Part shown: one piece after another, positions 30,296-38,959 of the stretch
Layout of the letters: each line of letters begins with the position of its first letter
Numbering within the stretch: the stretch's first letter is position 1
Source: Cupriavidus agavae
GTDB taxonomy: Bacteria; Pseudomonadota; Gammaproteobacteria; Burkholderiales; Burkholderiaceae
Direction of reading: 5' to 3'
Assembly (NCBI RefSeq): GCF_004217045.1
Contig: NZ_SGXM01000001.1
Span: 1,488,001-1,552,000 of the forward strand
DNA length: 64,000 bases
Notes under the pieces: model-generated
The model's input: the letters and a program-made list of their open reading frames with translations, nothing else
Told to the model about the DNA's origin: nothing
Database searches by the model: none
Program-made: the position numbers and the translations under genes

Positions 30296-31028
30296 GCGCA
30301 AGCCGTTCGCGCTCGCGCTCTGGCGGGCCGTCGAGGCCCAGCATGTGGTCTCGACCATGCCGCTGGTGGACACCCTCGACGAACAGGCAGCGCTCGAAGC
30401 CGTACTCGACGCCGGCAAGCCAGCCATTCCGCCCGACGCGCGCCACCTCCACTACCTGATGTTTACGCCGTTCCGCTATCCACCCACCGAATGGGGTTCG
30501 CGCTTCCGGGGCGGGCAGGACCCCGGCGTGTTCTACGGCGCGCTGACCGTGCGCACCGCCTGCACCGAATTGGGCTACCGGCGCTGGCGCTTCCTCGAAG
30601 ACTGCCCCGCGTTGCCCCGCATCGACGCCCGCGCGCAGACCCTGTTCCAGGTTGGCATCCGTACCGAAGGCGTGGCGCTCGACGCCCCGCCGTTCGACCA
30701 GGACGCCGCGAGCTGGACCGATCCGGACCACTACGATGCCTGCCAGGCTTTTGCCCGCACCGCACGCGAGGCCCGCATCGGCCTGATCCGCTACCGCTCC
30801 GTCCGCGATACCGCGCCCGCCGAGCCTGGTGTCTGCGGTGCGGTCCTCACGCCACTTGCGTTCGCATCGCCCCAGCCGCTGGCCACCACCACGTGGATGC
30901 TGACCGTCCGCCACGATCGCGTGATCTGGCAGCGCGACGACTTGCAGCAACGCGACAGCTTCGAGTTCGAGAGTGCCCCCTGGCGAACCTCGCCGCATCG
31001 CACAAGCGAAAGTCCGCAATCAGCCTGA
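30255..31028 (+). CDS. RES-domain toxin (NAD-targeting)
   Basis: A 257-residue RES-domain protein, starting at GTG 30255 inside the 3' end of the antitoxin gene. The family's conserved Arg lies in ALWRAVEAQHVV, and the RES region runs from about residue 80 (EWGSRFRGGQDPGVFYGALTVRTACTELGYRR) with its candidate catalytic Arg, Tyr and Glu. Known RES toxins cleave NAD+ or ADP-ribosylate host proteins. The later LIRYRSVRD element also fits. The gene is longer than the minimal RES domain (about 150 residues), carrying an N-terminal helical extension. Confidence 0.88.
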   Translation: MSFTTWTPPAVASERKPFALALWRAVEAQHVVSTMPLVDTLDEQAALEAVLDAGKPAIPPDARHLHYLMFTPFRYPPTEWGSRFRGGQDPGVFYGALTVRTACTELGYRRWRFLEDCPALPRIDARAQTLFQVGIRTEGVALDAPPFDQDAASWTDPDHYDACQAFARTAREARIGLIRYRSVRDTAPAEPGVCGAVLTPLAFASPQPLATTTWMLTVRHDRVIWQRDDLQQRDSFEFESAPWRTSPHRTSESPQSA

Positions 31029-31105
31029 ACCCACCGTTGCCCACAGCGCTCCAACGACTATGGACACGGGTTTCACGTCCATTTGATGACGAGGCAAAGT
31101 TTCTG

Positions 31106-31134
31106 TTGCATTGCGCCAACACATTGCCTATAAT
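31106..31134 (+). promoter_or_regulatory. Promoter of the initiator tRNA gene
   Basis: TTGCAT (31106-31111), a 17-bp spacer and a perfect TATAAT (31129-31134) precede the tRNA 5' end by 16 bp. Confidence 0.8.
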
Positions 31135-31150
31135 CATCTTCTTCGACGGA

Positions 31151-31226
31151 CGCGGGGTGGAGCAGTTGGCAGCTCGTCGGGCTCATAACCCGAAGGTCGC
31201 AGGTTCAAGTCCTGCCCCCGCAACCA
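31151..31226 (+). tRNA. Initiator tRNA-Met (CAT)
   Basis: A complete 76-nt cloverleaf with encoded CCA. Acceptor arms CGCGGGG and CCCCGCA leave C1 facing A72 unpaired, and the anticodon stem has three G-C pairs (CGGG, loop CTCATAA, CCCG) next to the CAT anticodon. Both are hallmarks of tRNA-fMet. T arm GCAGG-TTCAAGT-CCTGC is intact. Confidence 0.97.
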
Positions 31227-31254
31227 ACCGATCGAACGCAGTATCGCTACGACA

Positions 31255-31280
31255 AACCCGCCAACTCAGGCGGGTTTTTT
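31255..31280 (+). terminator. Intrinsic terminator of the tRNA-fMet gene
   Basis: Stem AACCCGCC, loop AACTCA, GGCGGGTT, then a T-rich run (TTTTTTGTTTT). It begins 28 nt after the tRNA 3' end. Confidence 0.92.
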
Positions 31281-31469
31281 GTTTTCCGGCTCCCGCCTCG
31301 CGCGCCCCTCCCTGCCTCCCCACCCGCAATTTCTGCAGCCAGCCCCTGCGCATTCTTCAATCCGCATGCCTCATGAGGCACCTGGCGCCACCGTTTCGGG
31401 GCGGAACGACTTTTGCAGACCTACAGGCTCCTACGCAATGTTTCTTCAGTCCCTGAAAGGAGAATTGAA

Positions 31470-31943
31470 ATGACGATGCAAAAGACCATGGCAATCCTGG
31501 CCGCCTGCACGATGCTGGCAAGCGGCGCCGTTCTGGCACAAGGTTCGGGTGGCGGCGGAGCCGGTGGTGCAGGCGGTGGCGCGGGCGGCGGTAGCGCCGG
31601 CACCGGCGTCAGCGGCGGCGCGCCGGGCACGAGTACCAATCCGGGGCCGACCTCGACCAAACCGGGCAGTGCCACGGGCGCCTCGCCGCGCTCCGACGGT
31701 ACGGCTACCGGCTCGATCCACGATTCGGGACGCAACACGGACGGAACCCGGCGCGGCAACACGCGCAGCGGCAACGATGCCGGCAGTTCGCAACAGCGCA
31801 CCACGCCGGGCTCGTCATCCTCGACCGGCGGCACGGCACCGGGCACCGGCATGGGCACCAGCGGCAGCATGGGTACCGGTACGCCCGGCATGGGCACCGG
31901 CACGCCCGGCACCGGCACGGGCGCTCCGGGAAGCGGCCGATAA
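31470..31943 (+). CDS. Secreted Gly/Thr/Ser-rich low-complexity protein
   Basis: A 157-residue protein with a clear signal peptide (MQKTMAILAACTMLASGAVLAQ, cut after AQ) and then almost only Gly, Ser, Thr, Ala, Pro. Early GGAGGAGGGAGGG tracts give way to charged RGNTRSGNDAGSS and then GMGTGTPGTGTG repeats. ATG 31470 has an AAAGGAG site. No family can be claimed. It is preceded by the tRNA terminator and followed by a nudix gene on the same strand. It is most likely a flexible periplasmic or envelope-associated protein. Confidence 0.75.
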   Translation: MTMQKTMAILAACTMLASGAVLAQGSGGGGAGGAGGGAGGGSAGTGVSGGAPGTSTNPGPTSTKPGSATGASPRSDGTATGSIHDSGRNTDGTRRGNTRSGNDAGSSQQRTTPGSSSSTGGTAPGTGMGTSGSMGTGTPGMGTGTPGTGTGAPGSGR

Positions 31944-32037
31944 GGCAGCCGCGCAGGGGTTTTCCCACATGGGCACATAGGAGCGACGGGACGGGGCCGG
32001 TGTTACACTTGGCGCCATTCTTCCCGGACGCTCCTCC

Positions 32038-32622
32038 ATGAAATTCTGCTCGAACTGTGGTCATGCGGTGGTGCTGCGCGTGCCCCAAGGTGACAATCGT
32101 CCGCGCAGCGTTTGCGACGGCTGCGGCACGATCCATTACGTGAATCCCCGCAACGTGGTGGGTACCATCCCGGTCTGGGAAGACAAGATCCTGATCTGCA
32201 AGCGCGCCATCGAGCCCCGCTACGGCTTCTGGACGCTGCCCGCCGGCTTCATGGAAGTAGGCGAGACCACGGCCCAGGCCGCCGCGCGCGAGACGCTTGA
32301 AGAAGCCGGCGCCCGCGTGGAGGTGGGCGAGTTGTTCTCGATGCTGAATGTGCCGCACGTCCATCAGGTCCACCTGTTCTACCTGGCCAGACTGCAGGAC
32401 CTCGACATCGCGCCGGGCGAGGAAAGCCTCGAGGTCAAGCTGGTCACCGAAGCCGACGTGCCGTGGGACGACCTGGCCTTCCCCACCGTCATCCACACGC
32501 TGCGCAGCTTCTTTGCCGACCGCGCCTCCGGGCGGATCGCCGCCGGCGATTTCCGTCTGCACACCCTCGATATCGACAAGCCAATGCGGCCGCTGACCAG
32601 CCGCGCCACGGTCACGCCCTGA
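32038..32622 (+). CDS. NUDIX hydrolase with N-terminal zinc ribbon
   Basis: A 194-residue protein. C4-x2-C7 and C26-x2-C29 form a zinc ribbon; the Nudix box (G70-x5-E76-x7-R84-E85-x2-E88-E89-x-G91) lies in [20 protein letters not shown]. The layout (zinc ribbon plus Nudix, then [21 protein letters not shown]) is like NudC-related or ADP-ribose pyrophosphatases but without the NADH-pyrophosphatase C-terminal motif, so the substrate is uncertain. It is the first gene of a nudix-aat-bpt-pyrD group. Confidence 0.88.
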   Translation: MKFCSNCGHAVVLRVPQGDNRPRSVCDGCGTIHYVNPRNVVGTIPVWEDKILICKRAIEPRYGFWTLPAGFMEVGETTAQAAARETLEEAGARVEVGELFSMLNVPHVHQVHLFYLARLQDLDIAPGEESLEVKLVTEADVPWDDLAFPTVIHTLRSFFADRASGRIAAGDFRLHTLDIDKPMRPLTSRATVTP

Positions 32623-32653
32623 CGGCCACGGCCGCGCTCCGAACAGCCTGCGC

Positions 32654-33385
32654 ATGATCACCTGGCTTGACCCGCAAGACCCGTTTCCGCCAGTCGAGCA
32701 CGCGCTGGGAGCCGCCAGCGATGCCCCGGGACTGCTCGCCGCCAGCCGCGACCTGACCCCGCAACGGCTGCTGCTGGCGTACCGGCAAGGCATCTTCCCC
32801 TGGTATTCCGACGGGCAGCCCGTGCTGTGGTGGAGCACCGATCCGCGCATGGTGCTGGCGCCCGACGCCCTGAAGATCTCGGTTTCCTTCCGCAAGACCC
32901 TGCGCCGCGTGCTGCGCGACCCCGACTGGGAAATCCGCGTCGACGACAACTTCGTCGCCGTGATGCGGGCCTGTGCCATGGCGCCGCGCGACGGCCAGCT
33001 TGGCACCTGGATCACCGACGAGATCGTCTCGGCCTACGCCGCGCTGCACCGCGCGGGGCGCGCCCATTCCGTCGAGACCTGGTACCAGGGCGAACGGGTG
33101 GGCGGCCTCTACGGCGTGGCGCTGGGCCGCATGTTCTACGGCGAATCGATGTTCGCCCATCGTACCGATGCCTCGAAGATCGCACTGGCCGCGCTCTGCG
33201 GGTTCCTGTCGCAGCACGGCGTCGCCATGATCGACTGCCAGCAGGAAACCGACCACCTGGCCTCGCTCGGCGCCGCGCCCATCCCGCGGGCCGATTTCGT
33301 GGGCCATGTCAGGCAGGCCACCGCGGCGCCCGACCTCGACCCGTGGCGCTTCGACAAGTCGGCACTGGCACGCTGGACAGCCTGA
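32654..33385 (+). CDS. aat: Leucyl/phenylalanyl-tRNA-protein transferase
   Basis: A 243-residue L/F-transferase, full length. Family features: [58 protein letters not shown], then [25 protein letters not shown] and [21 protein letters not shown]. It moves Leu or Phe from tRNA to N-terminal Lys/Arg of proteins, marking them for ClpS-ClpAP. It starts 31 bp after the nudix stop and shares its strand, so an operon is likely. The companion transferase bpt lies 733 bp downstream beyond an opposed gene. Confidence 0.96.
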   Translation: MITWLDPQDPFPPVEHALGAASDAPGLLAASRDLTPQRLLLAYRQGIFPWYSDGQPVLWWSTDPRMVLAPDALKISVSFRKTLRRVLRDPDWEIRVDDNFVAVMRACAMAPRDGQLGTWITDEIVSAYAALHRAGRAHSVETWYQGERVGGLYGVALGRMFYGESMFAHRTDASKIALAALCGFLSQHGVAMIDCQQETDHLASLGAAPIPRADFVGHVRQATAAPDLDPWRFDKSALARWTA

Positions 33386-33388
33386 GCG

Positions 33389-33934
33389 TCAGCGGCGCTG
33401 CTCCAGCCGGCCTTCCAGCCTGCCGACCCGCCCATTCAGCGCACTGACCTCCTTCGAGACGCCCTCGACCCGCTGCTCGATCCGATCCGTGCGGGCATCG
33501 AGACGATCCAGCCGCCGATCCACGTTATCGAGCCGGGTAGATAGCCGTTTGTCCATTTCGTCGATCTTGCCCGTCAGCCGCTTGTCCACCTCATCGATCT
33601 TTCCCGTCAGCCGCTTGTCCATTTCATCGATCTTGACTTCCAGCGGTGCGATCGCTTGTCCGATGGCCTGCGGAAGCACGCGCTCGACCTCTTCCCGGAC
33701 CACCTGCGGCACCACCTTCCGCACCTCCTCGCGAACGGCCTTGCCGACCTCGATGCGCACGGTCTCCTGAATCATGCCCGTCTGCTTCTGCAGCATGCCG
33801 AACATGGAGCCGACCACGCCGAGGCCCACGGCCAGCACGGTAGCCATGTTGGCGTACCGGTTCCATTGCGCGCCGCCCTGCCCGCCCCCCACCGCTCCTG
33901 CGGCTGCCGTCGCCGGCATTGCCAGACCCACCAT
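33389..33934 (-). CDS. Membrane-anchored coiled-coil protein with 11-residue repeats
   Basis: A 181-residue protein lying antisense to its neighbours and converging on aat (3 bp apart). One membrane segment (about residues 30-48, MATVLAVGLGVVGSMFGML) is followed by a long amphipathic helix. In it, 11-residue units repeat in tandem: DEMDKRLTGKI, DEVDKRLTGKI, DEMDKRLSTRL, DNVDRRLDRLD, matching near-identical 33-bp DNA repeats around 33520-33640. Hendecad periodicity suggests a stalk or coiled-coil oligomer. ATG 33934 has an AAAGGAGA site; the longer open frame upstream was not used. No family recognised. Confidence 0.8.
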   Translation of the reverse strand: MVGLAMPATAAAGAVGGGQGGAQWNRYANMATVLAVGLGVVGSMFGMLQKQTGMIQETVRIEVGKAVREEVRKVVPQVVREEVERVLPQAIGQAIAPLEVKIDEMDKRLTGKIDEVDKRLTGKIDEMDKRLSTRLDNVDRRLDRLDARTDRIEQRVEGVSKEVSALNGRVGRLEGRLEQRR

Positions 33935-34117
33935 GACATTCTCCTTTTCATGTGCCAGATGCCCCACATGCTAGAGGTCCGTTTCGCAGAAGGATATGGG
34001 ACGAGTCTCAAAATGGCCCCGCCCTGCGCCGCGGGGCGGCACACCGTCCGCCATGGCGTCTGATAGACTGCCAATCACACCCCGTGAGCAGGCGACTGAT
34101 CCGCCCCCGTCGACGTC

Positions 34118-34918
34118 ATGAGCAAGCTGAAGGAACTCCCGCTATCCGCGCTGCAGTTTTATGCGACGGCGCCGTATGCTTGCAGCTACCTGGAAGGCCG
34201 CATGGCGCGCTCGCAGGTAGCCACGCCGGCGCACCTGATCAACGCCGATGTCTACTCGCGGCTGGTGCGCGCCGGCTTCCGCCGCAGCGGCATCTTCACG
34301 TACCGGCCCTATTGCGACGAATGCCGCGCCTGCACGCCGTGCCGCGTGGTGGTGGACCAGTTCCATCCGGACCGCAGCCAGCGCCGCGCGTGGCGCCAGC
34401 ACCAGGGGCTGCAGGCGCTGGTGGCGCCACTGACCTATGTCGAGGAACACTACGCGCTGTACCTGCAGTACCAGTCGATGCGCCACGCCGGTGGCGGCAT
34501 GGACCAGGACAGCCGCGACCAGTACGAGCAGTTCCTGCTGCAGAGCCGCGTCAACTCCCGGCTGGTGGAATTCCGCGAGCCGCCCGGGTCGGCCGAGGCC
34601 GGCAAGCTGCGCATGGTGAGCATGATCGACGTCCTGGACGACGGGCTTTCGTCGGTCTACACGTTCTATGATCCGCTGATCGAAGGGGCCAGCTACGGCA
34701 CCTACAACATCCTCTGGCAGATCGCCCAGACCCGCGAGCTGGGGCTGCCCCACCTCTACCTGGGCTACTGGATCGCCGAGAGCCGCAAGATGGCCTACAA
34801 GGCGCGCTTCCAGCCGCTGCAGATACTGACCGGCAACCAGTGGCACGCGTTCGACGAGGCCGCGCCGCCCGTGGCGCCCCAGCCCGCCCCGCGCGCACCG
34901 GGCCCGGCCCAGGAATAG
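34118..34918 (+). CDS. bpt: Aspartate/glutamate leucyltransferase (Bpt)
   Basis: A 266-residue ATE1-like transferase. The N-terminal region has [18 protein letters not shown], then the Cys-rich [15 protein letters not shown], and the core [20 protein letters not shown], with later [27 protein letters not shown]. Bpt transfers Leu from tRNA-Leu to N-terminal Asp or Glu, and so feeds the same N-degron pathway as Aat. It begins 184 bp from the start of the opposed coiled-coil gene, with pyrD 106 bp downstream. Confidence 0.95.
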   Translation: MSKLKELPLSALQFYATAPYACSYLEGRMARSQVATPAHLINADVYSRLVRAGFRRSGIFTYRPYCDECRACTPCRVVVDQFHPDRSQRRAWRQHQGLQALVAPLTYVEEHYALYLQYQSMRHAGGGMDQDSRDQYEQFLLQSRVNSRLVEFREPPGSAEAGKLRMVSMIDVLDDGLSSVYTFYDPLIEGASYGTYNILWQIAQTRELGLPHLYLGYWIAESRKMAYKARFQPLQILTGNQWHAFDEAAPPVAPQPAPRAPGPAQE

Positions 34919-35023
34919 CCGCCCGGCCACCTGCGCTCGCGCAACCTGCCGGAGCCGGCCCCGGAGCGGCTACAATGCCGCCCTGGTCCCGACTTCCCGC
35001 CGGCCGCCGGCCGCGCCCCGCCT

Positions 35024-36064
35024 GTGCTCAACGCGCTCTACCCCCTGTTTCGTCCCGCCCTGTTCTCGATGGATGCCGAGGACGCGCACCATTTCACGCT
35101 CAACAACCTGATGCGCGCCCAGCGCCTGGGGCTGGCCGGCTGCATCGGCAACAGCATCGCCAGCGATCCGCGCACCGTGATGGGCATCCGCTTTCCGAAC
35201 CCGGTGGGCCTGGCGGCCGGACTGGACAAGGACGGCGCCTATATCGACGGGCTGGCCGCCTTCGGCTTCGGCTTCATCGAGGTGGGCACGGTCACGCCGC
35301 GCGCCCAGCCCGGCAACCCGCGCCCGCGCATGTTCCGCCTGCCGCAGGCCGACGCGCTGATCAACCGGATGGGCTTCAACAACGGCGGCGTCGATGCCTT
35401 CGTACGCAACGTGCAGGCCTCGCGCTGGAAGGCCGAGGGCGGCGTGCTGGGGCTGAACATCGGCAAGAACGCCGACACGCCCATCGAACGCGCGGCCGAC
35501 GACTACCTGTACTGCCTGGAGCGCGTCTACCCGCACGCGAGCTATGTGACGGTCAACATCTCGTCGCCCAACACCAAGAACCTGCGCCAGCTGCAGGGCG
35601 CCAGCGAACTGGACAGCCTGCTGGCCACGCTCAAGGACGCCCAGCAGCGGCTGGCCGACCAGCACAGGCGCTACGTGCCGGTCACGCTGAAGATCGCGCC
35701 CGACCTCGACGACGACCAGATCCGCAACATCGGCGACGCGCTGGTGCGCCACCGCATCGATGGCGTGATCGCCACCAACACCACGATCTCGCGCGACGCG
35801 GTCAAGGGGCTGCCGCATGCCGAGGAAGCCGGCGGACTGTCCGGCCGGCCGGTGTTCGACGCCTCCACGCGCGTGGTGCGCGAACTGCGCCGCGTCATCG
35901 GCGACGCCCTGCCGATCATCGGCGTGGGCGGCATCTTCGATGGCGCCGGTGCGCGCGCCAAGATCGATGCCGGCGCCGAACTGGTGCAGGTCTACAGCGG
36001 CCTGATCTATCGCGGTCCCACGCTCGTGCGCGACTGCGCCGCCGCGCTCAGAGCGGCAGCGTAA
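35024..36064 (+). CDS. pyrD: Dihydroorotate dehydrogenase (quinone), class 2
   Basis: A 346-residue membrane-associated FMN enzyme, the usual length for class 2. The N-terminal [22 protein letters not shown] is the membrane-binding helix region; the core has [44 protein letters not shown] (catalytic Ser region) and [35 protein letters not shown]. It converts dihydroorotate to orotate with quinone. The start is GTG 35024. Its last 17 bp overlap a convergent histidine kinase gene. Confidence 0.97.
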   Translation: MLNALYPLFRPALFSMDAEDAHHFTLNNLMRAQRLGLAGCIGNSIASDPRTVMGIRFPNPVGLAAGLDKDGAYIDGLAAFGFGFIEVGTVTPRAQPGNPRPRMFRLPQADALINRMGFNNGGVDAFVRNVQASRWKAEGGVLGLNIGKNADTPIERAADDYLYCLERVYPHASYVTVNISSPNTKNLRQLQGASELDSLLATLKDAQQRLADQHRRYVPVTLKIAPDLDDDQIRNIGDALVRHRIDGVIATNTTISRDAVKGLPHAEEAGGLSGRPVFDASTRVVRELRRVIGDALPIIGVGGIFDGAGARAKIDAGAELVQVYSGLIYRGPTLVRDCAAALRAAA

Positions 36065-37133
36065 GCCGGGCTTCGAGCCCGCCCTCGCTGCGATTGGCCA
36101 GGCGCAGGTCCGCGCGGATGGCCTGCGCGAGCCGCCGCGCAATGGCCAGGCCCAGCCCGCTGCCGGGCGCCCGTCCGGCGGTCTCTGGCGCCCGATACCA
36201 CGGCTGGAACACGGTCTCGAGCTGGGCCGGCGCGATGCCGGGCCCGGAATCGAGAACGGCCAGCGTCAGCCGCTGCGGCTCCACGTAAACCGCCAGCCGG
36301 ACATTCGAGCCATAGCGCAACGCGTTGTCGATCAGGTTGACCAGGATCCGGCGCAGCGCGTGCGGGCAGGTCAGCACCTGCTGGCCGATGTGGCCGTCGA
36401 GCGGGATCGGCCGCCCGGCATCCTTGTAGTTGTGGAGCAGCGCATCGAGCAGGTGGTCGGCATCGACCTGCCGCAGCGATTGCGGCCCGCTGCCCTGCAT
36501 CCGCGCGCAGGCCAGGCTGGCTTCGGCAAGCTCGCGCATTTCATCGAGATCGCGCTCGATCGCCCCGCGCAGCAGCGGCTCGTCGATCAGTTCCGCGCGC
36601 AGCATCAGCCGCGTCATCGGCGTGCGCAGGTCGTGCGCGTACGACGCCTGCACGGCCAGCAATTCCGCCTCGCGCTCGGTGCATCGTTGTTTCGCCAGAT
36701 TGATCGTCTGTACCAGTTGGCGAACGATGGCCGGCCCCTCCACGGGCAGGAACTGGCCCGCCTCGTCCGGCGCGGGTGGATCGTCGATCCGGGACGCCAG
36801 CTCCATGAGCGCCGCCTGCACCGCCAGCAGATGCGTGGCGCAGAGCGCCGCGACGATGGCCAGGCCCATCACGCAGGCCAGCAGCAGGAGCAGCGCAAGG
36901 TCCACGGAAGGCGGCACGTGCGCGATCAGCCTGTGCAGCCCGAGCCAGCCCAGCGCGGCAACCAGCGCCAGGATCACCGCAGACGCGCCAAGCCGCGCCC
37001 GGTCATGGCGGGCCAGCGTGGCGCCGCACCGCTGGAGCAGGCTGCGGGCCACGGGCGCCGGCGGCGGCGGGGTCGGCGCGGCCACGCGGGGCGTGCCGTG
37101 GGCCAGGTTGGTCAGGGTCGGCTGGATGGTCAT
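36048..37133 (-). CDS. Orphan sensor histidine kinase
   Basis: A 361-residue kinase. Two membrane segments (about residues 48-66 and 79-99) are close together, leaving almost no periplasmic sensor loop. The H box is [13 protein letters not shown], the N box [11 protein letters not shown]1 DSGPGIAP and G2 [14 protein letters not shown] Pro-rich N-terminal cytoplasmic segment (TPPPPAPVA) precedes the first membrane segment. No response regulator is adjacent, so its partner is unknown. It converges on pyrD and lies 157 bp downstream of the aldehyde dehydrogenase on the same strand. Confidence 0.9.
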   Translation of the reverse strand: MTIQPTLTNLAHGTPRVAAPTPPPPAPVARSLLQRCGATLARHDRARLGASAVILALVAALGWLGLHRLIAHVPPSVDLALLLLLACVMGLAIVAALCATHLLAVQAALMELASRIDDPPAPDEAGQFLPVEGPAIVRQLVQTINLAKQRCTEREAELLAVQASYAHDLRTPMTRLMLRAELIDEPLLRGAIERDLDEMRELAEASLACARMQGSGPQSLRQVDADHLLDALLHNYKDAGRPIPLDGHIGQQVLTCPHALRRILVNLIDNALRYGSNVRLAVYVEPQRLTLAVLDSGPGIAPAQLETVFQPWYRAPETAGRAPGSGLGLAIARRLAQAIRADLRLANRSEGGLEARLTLPL

Positions 37134-37290
37134 GACGTTCTCCGGAGTGCCGCCTCACCGGACAGCTCGGCGCTATGACACCATGGGCTGAGCCAGGGCA
37201 CCATTGAACGTGAGTTCTCCCACCCTATACGTTGATTTACCTCCCCCTATGCGCGATGACGATTCCAGCGCACTCGCTGTTTCGCCAGTT

Positions 37291-38721
37291 TCAGCGCGCC
37301 GCCACCGTCTTGGGCTCAAGGTATGACACCAGCCCCGCCAGGCCAAATTCCCGGCCGAGCCCCGATTGCCGGACCCCGCCGAACGGCGCCAGCACCTCGG
37401 GATCGACGCGGTTGACCAGGATCGTGCCGGCCTGCATGCGCTCGGCAATGCCACGGGCGCGCTGCGCATCGGCGGAGAACACATAGCCGAACAGCCCGTA
37501 CGGCGAATCATTGGCAATCTCCACGGCATCGTCCTCGGTGTCATAGCCGATGATCGACAGCACCGGGCCGAAAATCTCTTCCCGGGCAATCTCCATGTCG
37601 TTGTGCACGCCCGCGAACACGGTCGGTTTGACGAAAAAGCCCCCGGCCAGGCGCTCGGGCAGCCCTTCCGGCTTGCCCTCGCCGCCCGCCACGAGCACGG
37701 CGCCCTGTTCCTGGCCACGCCGGATGAAGTGCTGCACGCGGTCGAACTGGGCCTGGCTCGCCAGCGGCCCGAGGGCGGTGGCCGGATCGCGCGGATCGCC
37801 CACCACGAGGGCGCCGACGATGGCCTGCACCCGCTCCACCACCTCGCCCATCAGCGCCTGCGGCACCAGCAGCCGCGTACCTGCCATGCACGCCTGCCCG
37901 TTGTTCAGGAAGGCGCCGCTGACCGCCATCGGCAGCACCCTGGCGAGATCGGCGTCGGCCGTGACGATCGACGCCGACTTGCCCGACAGCGCCAGCGTGA
38001 CGCGCTTCATCGTATCCACGGCCGACCGTGCGATGGTCTTGCCGGTCTGCGTCGAGCCCGTGAACGAGATGCGCGCCACGGCGGGATTGGCGCAGATTTC
38101 CGCGCCCACGTCGCCGCCCCGGCCCAGCAGCACGTTGAACACGCCCGGCGGCAGGCCAGCCTCGTGCAACGCCTCGCAGAGCACCTGGGTCTGGAGCGGG
38201 CTCAGTTCGCTGGGCTTGATGACCGTGGCGCAGCCGGCCGCCAGCGCCGACGCCAGCTTGCTGCACACCGTGCCCGCCGTGCTGTTCCAGGGGGCGATCA
38301 GCGCCGACACCCCTACCGGCTCCAGCAGCACCGTGGCCGTGCCCGCGCGGTATTCGAGCGGATACCCGGCCAGCGCGTCGGCCGAACTGGCAAAGCACTG
38401 CGACGCGTACTGGCTGACCCATTGGGCCCGGGCCACCGGCGCGCCGTATTCCTCGATGGTCGCGTCGCGGATGGCGTCGGTGTAGCGCAGCACGGCCGCC
38501 TGCAGGCTGCGCAGCATGTCGATACGCTCGGCCTTGCCGGTCTGCCGCAGCTGGACCTGCGCACTACGGGCGGCGGCGATCGCGCGCCGTGCGTCGGCGC
38601 GATTGGCCAGCGTTACCACGGCGAGCGGCGCGCCCGTGGTCGGGTTGACGATCTCGATCGTCTCCGCGCCCTGCACGCGCACGAATTCGCCATCGATATA
38701 GGCAGTGTTCAGGATTTGCAT
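37291..38721 (-). CDS. Aldehyde dehydrogenase-family protein lacking the usual catalytic Glu
   Basis: A 476-residue ALDH-superfamily protein with the cofactor and catalytic elements APWN (N146), VIKPSEL (K169), FTGSTQTGK, NNGQACMAG (C278) and EEIFGPVL. At the position of the general-base Glu, exactly 34 residues before the Cys, it has Ala: TLALSGKSA instead of the usual TLELGGKS (A244). This suggests reduced hydrolysis of the thioester intermediate and perhaps a different acyl acceptor, but that is inference. ATG 38721 has a GGAGAA site. It is divergent from a cytochrome P460 gene; the substrate is unknown. Confidence 0.9.
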   Translation of the reverse strand: MQILNTAYIDGEFVRVQGAETIEIVNPTTGAPLAVVTLANRADARRAIAAARSAQVQLRQTGKAERIDMLRSLQAAVLRYTDAIRDATIEEYGAPVARAQWVSQYASQCFASSADALAGYPLEYRAGTATVLLEPVGVSALIAPWNSTAGTVCSKLASALAAGCATVIKPSELSPLQTQVLCEALHEAGLPPGVFNVLLGRGGDVGAEICANPAVARISFTGSTQTGKTIARSAVDTMKRVTLALSGKSASIVTADADLARVLPMAVSGAFLNNGQACMAGTRLLVPQALMGEVVERVQAIVGALVVGDPRDPATALGPLASQAQFDRVQHFIRRGQEQGAVLVAGGEGKPEGLPERLAGGFFVKPTVFAGVHNDMEIAREEIFGPVLSIIGYDTEDDAVEIANDSPYGLFGYVFSADAQRARGIAERMQAGTILVNRVDPEVLAPFGGVRQSGLGREFGLAGLVSYLEPKTVAAR

Positions 38722-38959
38722 GAGGTTTCTCCAAAGGCACGGCAGCTCCCTGTCGTTGCTGCGTTGGAGACCACTCTAAGGCCGGGACGTATCGCATCCG
38801 TAGCCATCCGGTGGCCATTGTGTGAGCGGACGTATCGCGCCGGAACGCCGATACACGCCGATACAAGCCGCCCCCCGCGCCGACACAAACGCAATACACG
38901 GCCACGTCTCAATGGAGCCCGGAACACTCCCCATCCCCAACCCCGCCTGGAGAAGCCTC

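Noticed and set aside
31029-31469. An integration site for a mobile island at tRNA-fMet
   Set aside because: No integrase gene, no second copy of the tRNA 3' end and no composition break were seen; only the toxin-antitoxin pair hints at transfer.
33520-33640. 33-bp direct repeats suggesting a CRISPR-like array
   Set aside because: The units are contiguous without spacers and encode a regular coiled coil in frame.
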